A stretch of DNA of 64,000 bases, from NCBI RefSeq assembly GCF_009650995.1, contig NZ_WHVV01000003.1:233843-297842 (forward strand), written 5' to 3'. This DNA is from Sporosarcina cascadiensis. GTDB lineage: Bacteria > Bacillota > Bacilli > Bacillales_A > Planococcaceae. Below, piece by piece: positions 21,048-29,478 of this stretch. Under the pieces are notes generated by a model. The model was not told where the DNA came from, ran no database searches, and saw only the letters and a list, made by a program, of their open reading frames with translations. Position numbers and translations under genes: made by a program. Within the stretch, counting starts at the first letter, position 1; each line of letters opens with the position of its first letter.

Positions 21048-22002
21048 GTGGATTGTAAAGCGAATGATGATGGGCATGATTGTGCTCATCATTGTAAGCT
21101 TTTTTTCTTTTTGGATGTTAGATCGAGCGCCTGGTAACTTGGCCGCAGCTTATTATGGCGGCAATGCCCAGACATTGAATGCATCAGAAATCGAAAGAAT
21201 CAATGAAACGTTCGGATTAGACCGTTCGATAAAGGAAAGATATGGTGCATGGCTGTATGAGCTGGCCAATGGAAATATGGGATATTCATTGAAAGAGGGC
21301 AGACCCGTACTGGAAGTACTTGGAGAAAAGGTACCGAACACATTGGTGCTTGTACTGACTTCATTGATGTTAATTATTGCACTATCACTCCCGTTAGGAT
21401 TGATTGCAGGATTAAATAAAGATTCCCTAATTTCTAAATTGGTATCTTATGCAGGTGTTCTCATGTCCTCTATCCCTGCATTTTGGCTGGGACTCGTGTT
21501 GATTTGGATATTTTCATTGCAACTCGGGTTATTGCCTTCGTCAGGTATCAAAAGGATAGGGGGCACGGGTTATGGAGATCGTTTTGTGCATTTAGTGATG
21601 CCTGTTACTGTGCTTGTGATTTCACATGTCGGCCTGTATGCGAGGTTTTTGCAAGAAAGTATCATTGCGGAAAGTGAAAAGTATTATGTGTTGGTCGCAT
21701 TAGCAAATGGCGTGGGTCGCAAAATTATCAAAAGGGGCATGTTGAAAAATGCTCTGTCTCCCTATATAAGTTACTTTGCGACAACGATTCCTTCCTTTTT
21801 TGGCGGCACAGTCATCATTGAATCCTTATTTTCTTATGGAGGACTAGGCCAGCTGCTCGTCAATGCGGTAAGCAGCAAAGACTTTCCCTTGCTGATGGGA
21901 GGTGTTATGACAATGGGAATTTTCGTTGTTGTGACACTATTTATTGCGGATTGCATCCTATATGCCGTAAATCCCCGGCTCAGAAGAGAGGGAGCTAGGT
22001 GA
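21037..22002 (+). CDS. ABC transporter permease (NikB/DppB type)
   Basis: This inner membrane permease of 321 residues has six hydrophobic segments. The N-terminal helix (MGMIVLIIVSFFSFWMLD) and the periplasmic loop with FGLDRSIKERYGAWL are typical of DppB/NikB. The EAA loop that contacts the ATPases lies near residues 215-240. The ATG overlaps the end of the binding-protein gene by 11 bases, so the two are coupled. It pairs with the next permease. Confidence 0.92.
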   Translation: MTGKWIVKRMMMGMIVLIIVSFFSFWMLDRAPGNLAAAYYGGNAQTLNASEIERINETFGLDRSIKERYGAWLYELANGNMGYSLKEGRPVLEVLGEKVPNTLVLVLTSLMLIIALSLPLGLIAGLNKDSLISKLVSYAGVLMSSIPAFWLGLVLIWIFSLQLGLLPSSGIKRIGGTGYGDRFVHLVMPVTVLVISHVGLYARFLQESIIAESEKYYVLVALANGVGRKIIKRGMLKNALSPYISYFATTIPSFFGGTVIIESLFSYGGLGQLLVNAVSSKDFPLLMGGVMTMGIFVVVTLFIADCILYAVNPRLRREGAR

Positions 22003-22799
22003 GACCATATAAAACCAAACTGATATGTTGGATCTTCTTATTGGTAATTGTTCTGCTAACGCTTTTTTCCGCCTATATAACGCCTTATGAATCAAATACG
22101 ATGAACATGGATGCAGTGTATGAAGCGCCGAGTCAAAGTCATTGGTTCGGGACGGATCATTTAGGAAGAGACGTTTTGACAAGACTGCTGGCGGGTGGAA
22201 AGGTCACGCTGATTGTAGCTGCATTATCAACGATTCTTTCTCTCTTTCTTGGCTTGATCTATGGCGGGATTAGCGGATATTTTGGTGGAAGAATAGATTC
22301 TCTTTTGATGCGTTTGCTGGAAGTTTTTTTAACGATACCTTCCTTATTAATCATTTTAGTATTTCAGGCGTTCATGCAGGGAAGTGTTTGGAGTATTTTA
22401 CTCATCATTGGTTTGACGAGTTGGTATACGACGGCACGTATTGTCCGAACGGAGTTTTTAAAACTTAGCCAACTGGAATTTGTCCAAGTGGCAAAAATGA
22501 TTGGGACGCCGGTTTGGAAAATTCTTGTGAGTCACTTATTGCGTAACAGTATGGAAGCCGTTTTTGTGGTCACCTTATTTAATTTTGCAGGCGCAATATT
22601 CATAGAAGTATCTCTAAGTTTTCTTGGGATCGGAGTTTCGCCAGCAGTGCCTTCATGGGGAAATATGCTCTTCCATGCGCAAAGCGATTTCATTACAGGT
22701 GCTTGGTGGGTTGGAATATTTCCGGGACTGCTGATTATGTTCACAGTTCTTTCAATAAATATCATTGGAAGTTCTACTTTTAGAACAAAGAGAGGTTGA
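21999..22799 (+). CDS. ABC transporter permease (NikC/DppC type)
   Basis: The second permease has 266 residues and the DppC/NikC signature HWFGTDHLGRDVLTRLLAGG near residues 45-64. The EAA loop region (LSQLEFVQVAKMIG) and SFLGIGVSPAVPSWGNML follow. The GTG start overlaps the stop of the first permease by four bases. Together the two permeases form the membrane channel of the importer. Confidence 0.92.
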   Translation: MRPYKTKLICWIFLLVIVLLTLFSAYITPYESNTMNMDAVYEAPSQSHWFGTDHLGRDVLTRLLAGGKVTLIVAALSTILSLFLGLIYGGISGYFGGRIDSLLMRLLEVFLTIPSLLIILVFQAFMQGSVWSILLIIGLTSWYTTARIVRTEFLKLSQLEFVQVAKMIGTPVWKILVSHLLRNSMEAVFVVTLFNFAGAIFIEVSLSFLGIGVSPAVPSWGNMLFHAQSDFITGAWWVGIFPGLLIMFTVLSINIIGSSTFRTKRG

Positions 22800-22804
22800 A
22801 TGAG

Positions 22805-23566
22805 GTGCTGCAAATAAAAGATCTGTCTATTCAGGTGGATGACCAAGTAATTGTGAGACATTCGAGCTTTGTGATTAAACAGGGGAAGATTACGGCGATG
22901 ATCGGGGAGAGCGGCAGCGGAAAAAGCCTTACCCTCTTGGCAATTCTCGGAATCCTTCCTAAAGAAGTGGACGTATCTGGAAATATTTTATTTAAAGATA
23001 AAAGTTTGTTTGAAATGTCGGCTAAAGAAATTCAATCTTTTCGCAAGGACGAAGTTTTTGTCATATTTCAGGATGCCTTCAACAGTTTCAATCCTTCGAT
23101 GCGAATAGGAAAACAATTATTCACTTTGGCTGAAAGAGGCCGCGATTCTGGATATTTAGCATTTTTGGAGAACATGTCTTTGATATTCAAACGTTTGGAT
23201 TTATCGAATGAAGTATTTCAGAAGTATCCATTTGAACTTTCGGGCGGGATGTTGCAGCGCTGCATGATTGCCTGTGCGATTTATAGTAAACCCTCATTAA
23301 TTATTGCTGATGAACCTACTTCTGGTTTGGATGTTCAAAGTCAAACAGCTTTAATAGAAATATTACTAGATATGAATCGTGAATATGAAACTACGATTTT
23401 CTTGGTTACTCATGATATTGATGTAGTGAAAGAGATTGCAGATGAAGTGCTCGTGATGTTTCAAGGATCAGTTGTGGAGAGCGGCCTACTCGAGACTATC
23501 GTTAGCCACTCTGTACATCCTTACACAAAACGTTTGCTAACAAGCAGTTTTCGAATGGTGGAATGA
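22805..23566 (+). CDS. ABC transporter ATP-binding protein (NikD/DppD type)
   Basis: The ATPase subunit carries Walker A GESGSGKSLT, the signature LSGGMLQRCMIA, Walker B LIIADEPTSGLD and the H-loop VTHDID. The start at GTG 22805 has AGAGG nine bases ahead; the TTG at 22796 touches that site and is less likely. The protein is 253 residues and has no long C-terminal oligopeptide-type extension. Confidence 0.9.
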   Translation: MLQIKDLSIQVDDQVIVRHSSFVIKQGKITAMIGESGSGKSLTLLAILGILPKEVDVSGNILFKDKSLFEMSAKEIQSFRKDEVFVIFQDAFNSFNPSMRIGKQLFTLAERGRDSGYLAFLENMSLIFKRLDLSNEVFQKYPFELSGGMLQRCMIACAIYSKPSLIIADEPTSGLDVQSQTALIEILLDMNREYETTIFLVTHDIDVVKEIADEVLVMFQGSVVESGLLETIVSHSVHPYTKRLLTSSFRMVE

Positions 23567-23569
23567 AGA

Positions 23570-24238
23570 ATGACGAGTATTGAAATATGTAATGTAACAA
23601 AATCCTACACTGCTGGAAAGATAGAGAAAATTGTTTTAGATAATTGTAATATGGTCATCCAGAGTGGGGAGATTACGGGTTTGATTGGGCGCAGCGGCAG
23701 CGGAAAAAGTACATTGTCTCGATTACTCATGAGATTGGAAAAACCGGCTAGCGGAATGATAAAATTCGATCAAACGCCAATTTCACAACTGGATAAAAAG
23801 CAATATTACAATGAAATCCACATCGTTTTTCAAAATGCAACAGCCTCGCTGAATCCATCCTGGACCATTCGTAAAGTATTTGAAGAAGTTCTGATCATGA
23901 AAAAGGAAAAGTGGGGAAGCCATCATCTTGCAATGCTAAAAAAGATGAACTTGTCATCAAATATTTTAGATGTGTATCCATCACAATTAAGTGGTGGAGA
24001 AAAGCAAAGAATCAATTTACTTCGTGCGTTATTTATGAATCCTTCTGTCTTGATTTGTGATGAAATTGTCTCGAATCTAGATCGTATTAACCAAAAGGAA
24101 TTAATTTCTTTGTTACTCGAAATCCAAAAGAATACTAAAATGACTATATTATTTATTTCTCATGATATAGATATTGTAAAAGCAATATGTTCTTCGATTT
24201 TTGAGCTCGATGAAGGAAAGTTGAAGAGATTGATTTAA
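23570..24238 (+). CDS. ABC transporter ATP-binding protein (NikE/DppF type)
   Basis: This is the second ATPase of the importer, with Walker A GRSGSGKSTL, Q-loop IVFQNATASLNP, signature LSGGEKQRINL and Walker B VLICDEIVSNLD. The usual DEPTS is changed to DEIVS. At 222 residues it is shorter than most NikE/DppF proteins because it stops soon after the H-loop region (FISHDIDIVK). It ends the five-gene importer. No clear terminator follows in the 60 bases downstream. Confidence 0.9.
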   Translation: MTSIEICNVTKSYTAGKIEKIVLDNCNMVIQSGEITGLIGRSGSGKSTLSRLLMRLEKPASGMIKFDQTPISQLDKKQYYNEIHIVFQNATASLNPSWTIRKVFEEVLIMKKEKWGSHHLAMLKKMNLSSNILDVYPSQLSGGEKQRINLLRALFMNPSVLICDEIVSNLDRINQKELISLLLEIQKNTKMTILFISHDIDIVKAICSSIFELDEGKLKRLI

Positions 24239-24301
24239 TGTAGTCTGTTGGAAGTATGAGATTGAAGAAATCATAACTGTCATCCCTCAGAAATCAATCA
24301 G

Positions 24302-24330
24302 TTGATTACATACCTAGCGGGGTATATAAT
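24302..24330 (+). promoter_or_regulatory. Promoter with a CsoR/CstR-like operator for the sulphur-transfer operon
   Basis: TTGATT (24302-24307), a 17-base spacer and TATAAT (24325-24330) form the promoter. The spacer contains ATACCTAGCGGGGTAT (24310-24325), a GC-centred ATACC/GGTAT inverted repeat resembling operators of the CsoR/CstR repressors. CstR responds to persulfides and controls rhodanese-type genes, which matches the genes downstream. No such regulator is encoded in the window, so the assignment is inference. Confidence 0.55.
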
Positions 24331-24364
24331 GAGTGTAATAGCCAATGAAAAGGGGGTTTTATGT

Positions 24365-24601
24365 ATGACTGTAACAGCAATGGTTTATGTTTCATCGACT
24401 TGCCCGTACTGTACGATGATGACGAATTATTTAGATGAAATACACGTCCCTTATGAAACGATCAACATCTCAACGGATCCTGCAGCAGGTCAGCGTCTTG
24501 TTGAAACGACAGGTCAGATGGGTGTTCCACAGACAAAGATAGACGGCAAATGGATTGTAGGCTTTGATCCGGCGAGTGTTCACGCTGCTTTAGAGGCATG
24601 A
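24365..24601 (+). CDS. Glutaredoxin-family protein
   Basis: This small thioredoxin-fold redox protein (78 residues) has the active-site motif CPYC at residues 13-16 and the cis-proline segment TGQMGVPQTKIDG. The ATG at 24365 follows AAAGGGGG; farther upstream starts would lie inside the promoter. The stop overlaps the next small gene by four bases (ATGA). It is the first gene of an apparent operon with a CxxC membrane peptide and a rhodanese. A role in persulfide or low-molecular-weight thiol chemistry is inferred from these neighbours. Confidence 0.9.
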   Translation: MTVTAMVYVSSTCPYCTMMTNYLDEIHVPYETINISTDPAAGQRLVETTGQMGVPQTKIDGKWIVGFDPASVHAALEA

Positions 24602-24750
24602 AAAATATCAAACAACTTTTCACGTGCAGAACGTGCAGAATCGAAACGGCGGAAGAGATGGAAAAGAAGCTATTTCCGCAGTTTTGCATTGGTCATGCCG
24701 CATTTGCTGTGATGGGTCTGGTACTCGTCATCTTGGAATGGACTCATTAA
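24598..24750 (+). CDS. Small CxxC single-span membrane peptide, unknown function
   Basis: This 50-residue frame starts at the ATG that overlaps the glutaredoxin stop (ATGA) and ends 17 bases before the rhodanese gene. It has a cysteine pair CRTC at residues 10-13, a third cysteine at 30 and one hydrophobic helix (AAFAVMGLVLVILEW, about 34-48). Coupling and its position between two sulphur-handling genes suggest it is real and acts at the membrane. I do not recognise the family. Confidence 0.65.
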   Translation: MKNIKQLFTCRTCRIETAEEMEKKLFPQFCIGHAAFAVMGLVLVILEWTH

Positions 24751-24767
24751 TTTAGGAGGCTGTAAGA

Positions 24768-25121
24768 ATGGGATGGATTTTCATTGCACTCATCGCCGCA
24801 TTTCTCGTCTGGCGGATGAAACCGGCAAAAGGCGTACAAACCATGTCGGCTGATGAGCTAAAAGATCGATTAAAAGATCAAACAATCCAGTTTATTGATG
24901 TGCGGACGCCGACGGAATTTAAGGGACGCCATATTAAGGAATTCCGAAATATTCCTTTGAATCTTCTTCCCGGCAAACTTGCTGAGTTGAATAAAGAACA
25001 GGAAGTAATTGTCATCTGTCAGAGCGGCATGCGCAGCTCTCAGGCAGCAGGAAAGCTGAAGAAGGCAGGATTCACCAGCGTGACGAACGTCCGAGGCGGG
25101 ATGAGCGCGTGGCAGAGGTAA
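24768..25121 (+). CDS. Membrane-anchored rhodanese-like sulfurtransferase
   Basis: The 117-residue protein has an N-terminal hydrophobic anchor (IFIALIAAFLVW) and one rhodanese domain. Markers are FIDVRTPTEFKGRHI near 42-56 and the active loop CQSGMRS with catalytic C84. It would transfer sulfane sulphur to thiols at the membrane surface. GGAGGC precedes the ATG. A terminator follows at once, so it closes the operon that begins with the CsoR/CstR-like operator. Confidence 0.92.
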   Translation: MGWIFIALIAAFLVWRMKPAKGVQTMSADELKDRLKDQTIQFIDVRTPTEFKGRHIKEFRNIPLNLLPGKLAELNKEQEVIVICQSGMRSSQAAGKLKKAGFTSVTNVRGGMSAWQR

Positions 25122-25127
25122 GTTAAG

Positions 25128-25165
25128 GAAGTGTTTCGGGTATGTTTGCCCGAGACGCTTTTTTT
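25128..25165 (+). terminator. Terminator after the rhodanese gene
   Basis: AGTGTTTCGGG pairs with CCCGAGACGCT (two G-U pairs) and is followed by TTTTTTT. Confidence 0.8.
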
Positions 25166-25307
25166 ATAGTGTAAACTGCATGGGATAGGGTACTGGAAAG
25201 GTAACAGTTGTTACTGTTCAACAGCTAATATGATACCGGTAACGATTATTCCGAAAAATACATAAGGTATGATACACTACTAGAAAGGTAAAAGGAGGCG
25301 ACTTTCC

Positions 25308-26168
25308 ATGATTCATATTGGGCTGACAGGATGGGGAGACCACCCGAGCCTGTATAATGAAAAGACTGCGGCGAATAAAAAACTGGTGGATTACAGCAGG
25401 CATTTTCCGATTGTCGAGCTGGATTCCACATTTTACGCCATCCAGTCTGAGAAAATGATGAAGAAGTGGACAGAAGAGACACCGGCTGATTTTCAATTCA
25501 TTGTGAAAGCTTATCAAGGCATCACGGGACATCAGCGGGGCAAGCTGCCGTATCAGTCTGAAGAAGAAATGTTTTCGCTGTTTAAACTGTCGATGACGTC
25601 TTTTGCAGAAGCGGGAAAGCTGGCGATGGTGCTGGTGCAGTTTCCGCCTTGGTTTGACTGCCAGAAAGAAAATGTGGATCGGATCCGCTATGTCCATGAA
25701 CAGCTGCAGCCCTTACCGATTGCGGTGGAGTTCCGTCATCAGTCATGGTATACGCCAGCATACCGACAGAAGACATTGGACTTTTTACAGAGTCTGAATA
25801 TTATCCATGTGGTATGTGATGAACCGCAAGTCGGTGACGGCAGTGTGCCGCTCGTGCCGGTTGCGACAGACTCCAAAGTACTGCTTCGTCTTCATGGCCG
25901 CAATGACAGCGGATGGGTCAACACACAAAGGGACAGCAAGGCCTGGCGCAAGGTTCGTTATTTATATGATTATAGTGAAAAAGAGCTGCAGGGGATGAGC
26001 GAAATCGTCAGCAGGCTAGAACAGCAGGCGGAAGAAGTATTTGTCATTTTCAATAATAACTCCGGACAGCATGCAGCAAAGAACGCCAAGCAATTTGCGG
26101 AACTTTTCAACATAGAATGCGGACAGCCGCTCACCAAGCAGATGGACTTGTTTGAGGAGGATCTATAA
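25308..26168 (+). CDS. yunF: DUF72 family protein (YunF/YecE type)
   Basis: This 286-residue cytosolic protein of the DUF72 TIM-barrel-like family begins MIHIGLTGWGDHPSLY, with the typical G-x-x-G-W start. VVELDSTFYAI-type and AVEFRHQSWY segments follow. AAAGGAGG precedes the ATG. In B. subtilis the homologue yunF lies next to yunE and yunD, and the same three genes occur together here, with three bases to the next gene. The biochemical function of DUF72 is not established. Confidence 0.9.
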   Translation: MIHIGLTGWGDHPSLYNEKTAANKKLVDYSRHFPIVELDSTFYAIQSEKMMKKWTEETPADFQFIVKAYQGITGHQRGKLPYQSEEEMFSLFKLSMTSFAEAGKLAMVLVQFPPWFDCQKENVDRIRYVHEQLQPLPIAVEFRHQSWYTPAYRQKTLDFLQSLNIIHVVCDEPQVGDGSVPLVPVATDSKVLLRLHGRNDSGWVNTQRDSKAWRKVRYLYDYSEKELQGMSEIVSRLEQQAEEVFVIFNNNSGQHAAKNAKQFAELFNIECGQPLTKQMDLFEEDL

Positions 26169-26171
26169 TTA

Positions 26172-26996
26172 ATGGAATATGTATTACTCGCAATCATTGG
26201 ATTGGCGTCAGGTGTAATCGGTTCGATCGCGGGGCTCGGCGGAGGCACCATTTTAGTGCCTGTTACCTTGTTTATCGGGCTAAATCTAGGCATGATCCCG
26301 GATATCACACCGCAGAGCGTAGTCGGTCTGTCAGTCATCATGATGATTGCAAATGGACTTGGCTCGACAGTTTCTTATATGAAAGTAAAAACGATTGATT
26401 ACCGCAGTGCGTTTCTATTTTTCGGTGCAAGTATTCCAGGTATCATATTCGGCGCCTATATTAATAAAGGACTTGATATTAAATCCTTTAATCTCTATTT
26501 TGGAATTCTGCTGATCGTACTTTCCATTTTATTATTGACGAGAAAGTATCTGAAACCGATCCAATGGTTTGTGGAACACGGCAAAAAGATTAACTTCACT
26601 GATCCGCAGGGAGAAACGCATATTTACGGCTACCCGATCTGGTTTGCGGTTCTGCTGTCTCTGTTCATTGGCTTTACGTCAGGATTATTCGGTATCGGAG
26701 GCGGCACAATGGTCGTGCCTGCGATGATTCTGCTGTTCCTGTTTCCGCCGCACGTGGCGGTGGCTACCTCTATGCTGATGGTTTTCCTGTCGTCTCTCGT
26801 CAACTCGGTATCACATATTTCACTCGGGCACGTCCCATGGCTTTACACCATTCCAGTAGTTCCCGGCGCCTACTTCGGCGGAATGCTAGGGGCGTATTTG
26901 AACGGCAAAATGAAATCAGATACATTGGTTTTGGTCATACGCATCATTTTACTCGTCTTTGGATTACGTTCCATTTATGAGGGGATCTGGGGTTGA
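26172..26996 (+). CDS. yunE: TauE/SafE family membrane transporter (YunE)
   Basis: The 274-residue membrane protein has about eight hydrophobic helices in two related halves. Each half starts with a glycine-rich motif: IAGLGGGTILVPV near residue 19 and GLFGIGGGTMVVPA near 173. The family exports sulfite, sulfonates or related organic anions; the substrate here is unknown. The stop overlaps the region in which yunD translation begins. Confidence 0.92.
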   Translation: MEYVLLAIIGLASGVIGSIAGLGGGTILVPVTLFIGLNLGMIPDITPQSVVGLSVIMMIANGLGSTVSYMKVKTIDYRSAFLFFGASIPGIIFGAYINKGLDIKSFNLYFGILLIVLSILLLTRKYLKPIQWFVEHGKKINFTDPQGETHIYGYPIWFAVLLSLFIGFTSGLFGIGGGTMVVPAMILLFLFPPHVAVATSMLMVFLSSLVNSVSHISLGHVPWLYTIPVVPGAYFGGMLGAYLNGKMKSDTLVLVIRIILLVFGLRSIYEGIWG

Positions 26997-27001
26997 CATA
27001 C

Positions 27002-28378
27002 ATGGAAGAATCAGTTGCTACCATTCATATTTACCACACTAACGACATACATAGCCATTTTGAAAACTGGCCGCAGATTAAACGTTTTTTGCAGCAGCGG
27101 AAAGAGCAGGCTGCGCATGCAGGAGAAGCCTGTTTCATCTTTGATGTCGGCGACCATGTGGACCGCTCGCACCCTTTCACGGAAGGAACCGAAGGCAAGG
27201 GCAATGTGGAACTATTGAATGAAGCAGGATATGACGCGGTAACTATCGGCAATAACGAAGGGATTACGATGTCGAAGGAAGCGCTGAATACATTGTACGA
27301 AGATGCTTTATTCGATGTTCTGGTGTGTAATTTAAGAGAACTGAACGGTGAACTGCCATATTGGGCCAAGTCCTCTAAAGTTCTGGAAACATCAGACGGC
27401 GTGAGAATCGGAATTGTCGGAGCGACTGCGCCTTACTTTGCTTTTTATCGCCAGCTTGGCTGGGAAGTTATAGAGCCGCGTGAACAGCTGCAGCAGATTG
27501 CCCGTCAACTGAAAAAAGAGTCGGATGTAGTGGTCTGCCTGTCTCATTTAGGCATCAATGAAGATCGATTGCTTGCGGAAGAATGTCCGGAATTTGATAT
27601 CATTTTAGGTGCCCACACTCACCATCTGCTGCCAAATGGAGAATGGTCGGATGACACACTGATCGGAGCAGCGGAGAAGTTCGGGCATTATGTGGGCCAT
27701 ATCCTTGTAAATGTGGACCGCATAACAAATCAAGTAGTTTCTATGGAAGCAGAAGTCTTTCCGACAAATACCATGGAACAGACAGCAGAAGATGTAGAGC
27801 AAGTAAATGCCTATCTGGCTGCAGGAGAGGATGCGCTGCACGTTCCGGTATTTTATAATCCGTCTCCCTTAACACAAAAACTGACAGGCGACAGTCCGCT
27901 TTCCTCGTTTTTCGGCCGTGCGTTAGTCGCTTATACAGGAGCAGATTGTGCTCTTTTCAACGCAGGGATATTTATGGGGAGTCTGAATGAAGGATGGGTG
28001 ACGAAGGGCGATCTGCATCGTTTACTGCCGCATCCGATCAATCCTTGCATCGTAACGCTTGACGGCTCTGAGCTGCTAGAACTTTATGAACAGTCACTGG
28101 ATCCGAAGTGGACGGAAATGAAGATTAAAGGGTTAGGATTTCGCGGCACATTTATGGGTGCAGTCCTTCATGAGCATCTGTTCCTCAACTCTGAAGAGCA
28201 GCTGTTTGCCGGCAATCGGGCGGTGGAAGCAGGAAAAAGCTACAGCCTCGCAACGCTTGATATGTTCACATTCGGCTTTTTCTTTCCTTCATTAAAAGAA
28301 GCGCCAAAGCAATATATCATGCCTGAAATGCTCCGAGATGTTATCGGCTGGTATGGAAAGAAGTATTTTAATGAATAA
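27002..28378 (+). CDS. yunD: Metallophosphoesterase / 5'-nucleotidase family protein YunD
   Basis: This protein resembles bacterial 5'-nucleotidases. Its N-terminal calcineurin-like domain has HTNDIHSHFE, FDVGDHVDRS and a GNNEG segment in place of GNHE. The C-terminal nucleotide-specificity domain starts near residue 285. No signal peptide is seen, so it is cytosolic, like B. subtilis YunD. The ATG at 27002 aligns with the YunD start (..IHIYHTND); a TTG at 26993 overlapping the yunE stop is an alternative with AGGGG eight bases ahead. Confidence 0.9.
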   Translation: MEESVATIHIYHTNDIHSHFENWPQIKRFLQQRKEQAAHAGEACFIFDVGDHVDRSHPFTEGTEGKGNVELLNEAGYDAVTIGNNEGITMSKEALNTLYEDALFDVLVCNLRELNGELPYWAKSSKVLETSDGVRIGIVGATAPYFAFYRQLGWEVIEPREQLQQIARQLKKESDVVVCLSHLGINEDRLLAEECPEFDIILGAHTHHLLPNGEWSDDTLIGAAEKFGHYVGHILVNVDRITNQVVSMEAEVFPTNTMEQTAEDVEQVNAYLAAGEDALHVPVFYNPSPLTQKLTGDSPLSSFFGRALVAYTGADCALFNAGIFMGSLNEGWVTKGDLHRLLPHPINPCIVTLDGSELLELYEQSLDPKWTEMKIKGLGFRGTFMGAVLHEHLFLNSEEQLFAGNRAVEAGKSYSLATLDMFTFGFFFPSLKEAPKQYIMPEMLRDVIGWYGKKYFNE

Positions 28379-28387
28379 TAGTTATGC

Positions 28388-28424
28388 ACGCCTCCTGACT
28401 CGCATAAAGTGAAGCAGGAGGCGT
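28388..28424 (+). promoter_or_regulatory. Hairpin that covers the yunB ribosome-binding site
   Basis: ACGCCTCCTG (28388-28397) pairs perfectly with CAGGAGGCGT (28415-28424). The right arm contains the AGGAGG that must serve the yunB ATG at 28429. There is no U-run, so it is a poor terminator. It may limit yunB translation or, less likely, end yunD transcripts. Confidence 0.55.
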
Positions 28425-28428
28425 CTTC

Positions 28429-29196
28429 ATGCGGTTTTATACAAATCAAAAAAAAACGAGAAAAACGCGGCATGCGACAAATTGGCTGCGGTTTATCATT
28501 CCGACGATCATCGTGGCAGTCGCCTTGTTTTTTTATACAGTCAATAAACAATTGACCCCGATTTATACTAATTACGCAGAAATCCAAACGCAAAAAATTG
28601 CCAGCCATGTCATCAGCCAAGCAATTCAAGCGCGTTCTTCAAGTGTGTATGATATCAATGAAATCATTGAAAATGTGCCGGATGAAACCAGAGACACAGT
28701 GACAACGAAGTTCAATGCGGAAATTATTCAGCAAGTCATGGCGGAAATGCATCAGTTGGTAGAAGATCACTTGGAACGTGCAGAAGGCGGAGATTTAGAT
28801 ATGCTGCCTCCGCTTGGCGACTTGGAATATAATCCTGAAATGATGCAAAAAGAGCAGGGCATCGTGTTCTTTGTGCCGCTCGGTCAAGCGACTAATATTC
28901 CGTTGATCGGTAATCTCGGTCCGAAAATCCCCATTCGTTTTCACGTTGTGGGAGAGGTGCATGCGACAGTGGAAAACAATATAGTGGAATTCGGCATCAA
29001 TAATGCTTATGTGGAATTAAACTTGGTGCTCCAAGTGAATGTACAGATCATCGTTCCGCTCGCGACGAGCAAAAGTGTTGTGGAACAGAAAATGCCTGTG
29101 GCCATCGGTTTAATCAGAGGCAAGGTACCGCAAATTTATTCGAAGGGGGATCAGATGCCGGCACAGGTTGAAGTGCCTTTGGAGGATTACGAATAA
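28429..29196 (+). CDS. yunB: Sporulation protein YunB
   Basis: This 255-residue protein has an N-terminal membrane helix (about residues 20-38, FIIPTIIVAVALFFYTV) and an outward domain with YINAVQ-like repeats of beta structure (IPIRFHVVGEVHATVENN). It resembles B. subtilis YunB, which is needed for normal spore formation. Its presence supports a spore-forming host. The ribosome site AGGAGG lies inside a perfect 10-base hairpin, which may hold back translation. It continues the yunF-yunE-yunD series. Confidence 0.9.
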   Translation: MRFYTNQKKTRKTRHATNWLRFIIPTIIVAVALFFYTVNKQLTPIYTNYAEIQTQKIASHVISQAIQARSSSVYDINEIIENVPDETRDTVTTKFNAEIIQQVMAEMHQLVEDHLERAEGGDLDMLPPLGDLEYNPEMMQKEQGIVFFVPLGQATNIPLIGNLGPKIPIRFHVVGEVHATVENNIVEFGINNAYVELNLVLQVNVQIIVPLATSKSVVEQKMPVAIGLIRGKVPQIYSKGDQMPAQVEVPLEDYE

Positions 29197-29203
29197 ATGG
29201 GTA

Positions 29204-29232
29204 TTGTGAACACTGTCGATTCTTGCTACACT
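29204..29232 (+). promoter_or_regulatory. Promoter of the lysine-riboswitch leader
   Basis: TTGTGA (29204-29209), a 17-base spacer and TACACT (29227-29232) place the transcription start about 20 bases before the riboswitch. Confidence 0.65.
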
Positions 29233-29257
29233 GAGAATAGAAGAATATCGAGACTTA

Positions 29258-29418
29258 CGTAGAGGCTGCATTGTTTATAAGTATCTTGCGAGAGAGTGAC
29301 ATCCATGACCGCAAGTGAAAGGAGACAGTGCCGAAGTTTGGGAAGGGTCAACTTCTCAGATTGGGGTCATTTCAAAAAGGAATGACACTGTCATACAGCG
29401 AAATGTATGGAGAGCTAC
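29258..29418 (+). ncRNA. Lysine riboswitch (L-box)
   Basis: The leader carries the conserved lysine-aptamer elements in order: GTAGAGGCTGC at the 5' side of P1/P2, AAGTA, GTGAAAGG (29315-29322), GCCGAAG (29330-29336), the CTGTCA block and GGAGAGCTAC closing P1. A terminator at 29479-29523 forms the expression platform. Lysine binding should favour termination and shut off the transporter downstream. The match was made by eye to the B. subtilis lysC L-box. Confidence 0.88.
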
Positions 29419-29478
29419 AATAGCCAGATGATCCGCATCGACACTCAGTATATAATGAATGATCCGCAGATTAATTTA

